This document shows, piece by piece, positions 61,680 to 64,000 of a stretch of 64,000 bases of DNA. A model generated the notes under the pieces. The model saw nothing but the letters and a program-made list of their open reading frames with translations, was not told the origin of the DNA and did no database searches. The stretch is from Nocardioides astragali. Its GTDB lineage: Bacteria; Actinomycetota; Actinomycetes; Propionibacteriales; Nocardioidaceae. Made by a program: the position numbers and the translations under genes. The stretch lies in contig NZ_JAFMZM010000002.1 of the NCBI RefSeq assembly GCF_024436375.1, positions 310,001 through 374,000 of the forward strand. Reading direction: 5' to 3'. Numbering within the stretch: the first letter of the stretch is position 1; each line of letters opens with the position of its first letter.

Positions 61680-62657
61680 TCAGCGGAAGACGCTGCGATA
61701 GACGTCGTCGAGGGCTGCGGCGTCGAGCTCCGTCACGACGCGGACGTCGCCCTCGCCCGTACGACGCAGGCGACCGCGGTCAGCCTTCACGTCGACCTCC
61801 CAGGTCCCGGTCTGAGTGGTGGCGACTCCCGGCGCGACGAAGACGCCGGCGGTGGCGAGGTCCCAGTAGGCAGGAGACTCGAAACCGGGAACCCGGCCGA
61901 GCCCGCCGACCACGGGTCCCGCCAGCCCGCCGGGAGCGCCGCGGGGCACCGGGTCGTCCGGCACGATCGTCAGTGGCACCGGCCCGGCCACCACCTCGGC
62001 GAACGGCACCGGGTCGGCCGCGGCGTTCCACTCGCCGATGCCGTCGGCGTAGGACGGTGAGTCGACGGTGCCGGCCATCGTGATGATGCCGGCGAGGCGG
62101 GAGTAGTCGTCCGGGTGATCGCGCAGGACCGCCGCGACGTCGGTCAGCGGGCCGAGCGCGACCACGTGGAGGTGCTCATGCCTGCGGGCGAGTCGGGCGA
62201 TCAGCTCCGCCGAGGACCGACGCACGGGCTGAAGGTCGAGGGTCTCCTCGCGGATGTCCAACCCGCTCATCGTGGTGGAGGACAGCGTCCACTGCGCCGG
62301 GAAGGCGATGCCCTCCCTTCCTCGCTCCGCTCCACCGCACGCGACCGGCGGGGCGGGAGCCCGGAGGGCGGCGAAGAAGTCGCCGAGCAGGCCGGTGCAC
62401 GTGACCATGCCGGTCTGCGGCACCGTCACGCCGACGACGCGGACGTGGGGGTGCCGCAGCAGGAGCGCCAACGCAGCAAGGTCGTCAGGGGCAAGGTCGG
62501 TGTCGACGACGACCGGAACCGCGTCGGGGTCCTTGGGTGCCGCCGGACTCGGGGGTCCGGCGACGAAGACCTCCCCGTCGTCGTCGCTGGCGGCGGGGGT
62601 GCAGGCGAGGAGCGCCAGGACGAGCGGGAGGACCCGCCACGCCCGCGCCCGCCTCAC
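61680..62657 (-). CDS. Nucleoside hydrolase family lipoprotein
   Basis: A 325-residue protein with a lipoprotein signal (VLPLVLALLAC, modified Cys19) and an acidic spacer. The hydrolase fold starts with VPVVVDTDLAPDDLAALALL, in which Asp52, Asp54 and Asp58-59 match the Ca-binding D-x-D-x(3-4)-D-D loop of nucleoside N-ribohydrolases. It continues with MAGTVDSP and GEWNAAADPVPFAEV, a variant of the EFN-x(3)-DP motif. Surface location suggests salvage of extracellular nucleosides. GTG 62657 overlaps the upstream permease-like stop (GTGA). Confidence 0.85.
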   Translation of the reverse strand: MRRARAWRVLPLVLALLACTPAASDDDGEVFVAGPPSPAAPKDPDAVPVVVDTDLAPDDLAALALLLRHPHVRVVGVTVPQTGMVTCTGLLGDFFAALRAPAPPVACGGAERGREGIAFPAQWTLSSTTMSGLDIREETLDLQPVRRSSAELIARLARRHEHLHVVALGPLTDVAAVLRDHPDDYSRLAGIITMAGTVDSPSYADGIGEWNAAADPVPFAEVVAGPVPLTIVPDDPVPRGAPGGLAGPVVGGLGRVPGFESPAYWDLATAGVFVAPGVATTQTGTWEVDVKADRGRLRRTGEGDVRVVTELDAAALDDVYRSVFR

Positions 62658-63568
62658 GGGATCACCCGGACCTCGGCGACCGCGGACACGACCGCCAGCA
62701 GCACACCGCCGACGAGCAGGCAACGACGCAGGGTGCCGCTGGGCAGCGCCGCCGCGAGGAGCAGCTGGGCCAGGCCGAGGAGCCAGCCGTTGTGCCACCA
62801 CGCGAGCGAGGTCGAGACGAAGCGACGACTCCACCCGTCCTGGTACTCGTTCGGTGCCGCGAGCAGCCAGTGGTCGGGGAACGCCAGGGGATCGGCGTCA
62901 GCGGGGCCGATCGGGACCAGGACCGGCTGGACCTGGATGACGGAGAAAGGCGTCACCGCCGGATGTCCGTAGAGCCAGTAGAACGCCCCGGCGAGGTACC
63001 AGAGGAGGAACAGCAGGGGGATCACCGCGGCCAGGTGAGCCATCCGCCGGCCCAGGGCAGCGCCGAGCGCGACCGCCAGGACGGCCAGCGCGACGTGCTG
63101 CAGCAGCTCCGGCGTGGTCTGGAGGGCCTCGAGCGTGCGTCCGGGCTCCTCCCCGACCGTCAGTCCGCCGAGGTCGCGTTGCCGCCAGGCCACGAGGGCG
63201 GCGAACCCGCCAACGAGCCCGAGCAGGGGCAGCATCGCGAGCAGCCGGGCAAGTGCCCGGACGACCTCCGGCACCGCGGCGCCGAGGGCGACCGGGACGC
63301 GCTCGCGCTGGAACGCGATGGCCGCGGCGACCGAGATGCCCCACATCAGGGACACGGAGGACACGGCCATCCCCTCGTAGCTGCTCCCGGCCCAGTCCTC
63401 GGTCGCCGGGTCGATCTCGCCCAGCAGCAGCCAGAGGGCGAACGCGAGCCCGAGCGGCAGGAACAGGTTGCGCGGCACCCGGCGGACCTCCGTGGCCGCG
63501 AGTGCGCAGACCACGCGGAGGGTCCCAGGGGCCTCCCGGACGCCGGCGTACGTCGTGGCCGCGCTCAT
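62654..63568 (-). CDS. Integral membrane protein, ABC-2 permease-like
   Basis: A 304-residue protein with about six membrane helices: NLFLPLGLAFALWLLLGEID, SVSLMWGISVAAAIAF, LLAMLPLLGLVGGFAAL, VALAVLAVALGAALG, LAAVIPLLFLLWYLAG, and LRRCLLVGGVLLAVVSAV at the C-terminus. The pattern suggests an ABC-2-like exporter subunit. No ATPase gene is seen in this operon within the window, but one may lie to the right. ATG 63568 overlaps the stop of the next gene (ATGA). Confidence 0.75.
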   Translation of the reverse strand: MSAATTYAGVREAPGTLRVVCALAATEVRRVPRNLFLPLGLAFALWLLLGEIDPATEDWAGSSYEGMAVSSVSLMWGISVAAAIAFQRERVPVALGAAVPEVVRALARLLAMLPLLGLVGGFAALVAWRQRDLGGLTVGEEPGRTLEALQTTPELLQHVALAVLAVALGAALGRRMAHLAAVIPLLFLLWYLAGAFYWLYGHPAVTPFSVIQVQPVLVPIGPADADPLAFPDHWLLAAPNEYQDGWSRRFVSTSLAWWHNGWLLGLAQLLLAAALPSGTLRRCLLVGGVLLAVVSAVAEVRVIP

Positions 63569-64000
63569 CGGTGTCTGCCCATCAGGCAGACGACGAGCGC
63601 CACCGCGACGACTGGCCACGGGTCGGTGCGCCAGAGGCCGACCAGGTCCGCGGCGAGCCCGCCGCCAGGGACGGCCTGGTCGACGGCGAACCACAGGACC
63701 GGCACGACCGCGCCGAGGAGCACGCCTGTGCGGGCCGGTCCCCAGACCGCGACCGCCACGCCGCTCGCCGCGAGGGCCAGCAGTGACCCGACTGCGGTAG
63801 CGGCGGGTGACGTCTGAGCGAGCAGCCCCAGCGCCGTCCAGACCAGCAGGACAGCGCCGCCCATGAGTGCCAGCCGCAGTGCCCGGCGCTGCATCGCGGA
63901 GACGGGCACCGGCGCCAGCAGGTCGTGCGCCGGGTCGTGGAGCGAGCCGACCAGGAGCGACGCGAGGGCGGCCGCGGCGACGGCCGGCAGCAGGTCGGCC
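63565..64000 (-). CDS. Integral membrane protein, 5' end beyond the window
   Basis: The frame stays open to the right edge, so the start is outside. The visible 144 residues contain four hydrophobic segments (LLPAVAAAALASLLVGSL, LALMGGAVLLVWTALGLLA, VGSLLALAASGVAVAVWG, VLLGAVVPVLWFAV) and a last one ending in CLMGRHR. It is probably the first part of the same membrane complex as the next gene, with which it overlaps by four bases. An internal GTG at 63909 is not a likely start. Confidence 0.7.
   Translation of the reverse strand, partial: ADLLPAVAAAALASLLVGSLHDPAHDLLAPVPVSAMQRRALRLALMGGAVLLVWTALGLLAQTSPAATAVGSLLALAASGVAVAVWGPARTGVLLGAVVPVLWFAVDQAVPGGGLAADLVGLWRTDPWPVVAVALVVCLMGRHR

Overview
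The window is high-GC DNA with G/C at nearly all wobble positions, and it reads as an actinobacterial chromosome. Backbone gene order (thyA-folA, dapA-rnj-ftsK-rimO-pgsA-cinA-clgR-like), a DUF222/HNH endonuclease gene, a GlxR/CRP-type site and many TANNNT-driven leaderless genes point to Propionibacteriales, most likely a Nocardioides-like organism. This is inference from family content; no rRNA or tRNA gene lies in the window to confirm it.

Layout. 1-3.8 kb: end of a membrane protein gene, a methyltransferase, then thyA-folA-GntR-kinase, the last three joined by 4-base overlaps. 3.8-22.7 kb: an accessory stretch between the conserved folA and dapA neighbourhoods. It holds orphan secreted and lipoprotein genes, an IS256-type remnant, short repeats, a class II amidotransferase, a nitrilase, cstA with its ybdD partner, a DUF6461-like gene, a VanX-type dipeptidase, the DUF222/HNH gene, a phosphotransferase, a GNAT enzyme, a Nudix enzyme, a secreted metalloprotease, a nucleotidyltransferase and a TfoX-like protein. 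A/T content is visibly higher at about 4-10.3 kb and 13.8-16 kb. 22.8-33.9 kb: housekeeping block dapA, rnj, an orphan GAF histidine kinase, ftsK, a RodZ-like protein, rimO and pgsA. 34-39.8 kb: two large secreted enzymes, a nuclease and a 5'-nucleotidase, which together could release phosphate and nucleosides from extracellular DNA. 39.8-47.8 kb: GH15 glucoamylase/trehalase, stand-alone CinA amidase, ClgR-like regulator, and the lhr helicase overlapping nei.

47.8-64 kb is rich in regulation. An ECF42-type sigma factor sits behind its DGPF/YCII partner gene, which has a matching candidate promoter. A second ECF sigma with a soluble zinc anti-sigma lies in a tightly overlapped four-gene operon, divergent from a DoxX-FolE-ferredoxin reductase operon. 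The shared 156-base gap carries several dyads, and this divergon is the best candidate here for an undescribed redox-responsive system. Next come a MarR gene with a clear palindromic operator facing a 47-residue microprotein and a KstD-like flavoenzyme, then cspA, a DUF2071 gene, a three-gene ABC exporter, and a nucleoside hydrolase lipoprotein with two membrane proteins, the last cut by the window edge.

Gene starts were chosen by -10/leaderless spacing, ribosome binding sites, 4-base overlaps and domain N-termini. All family names come from recognisable motifs; no database search was run.
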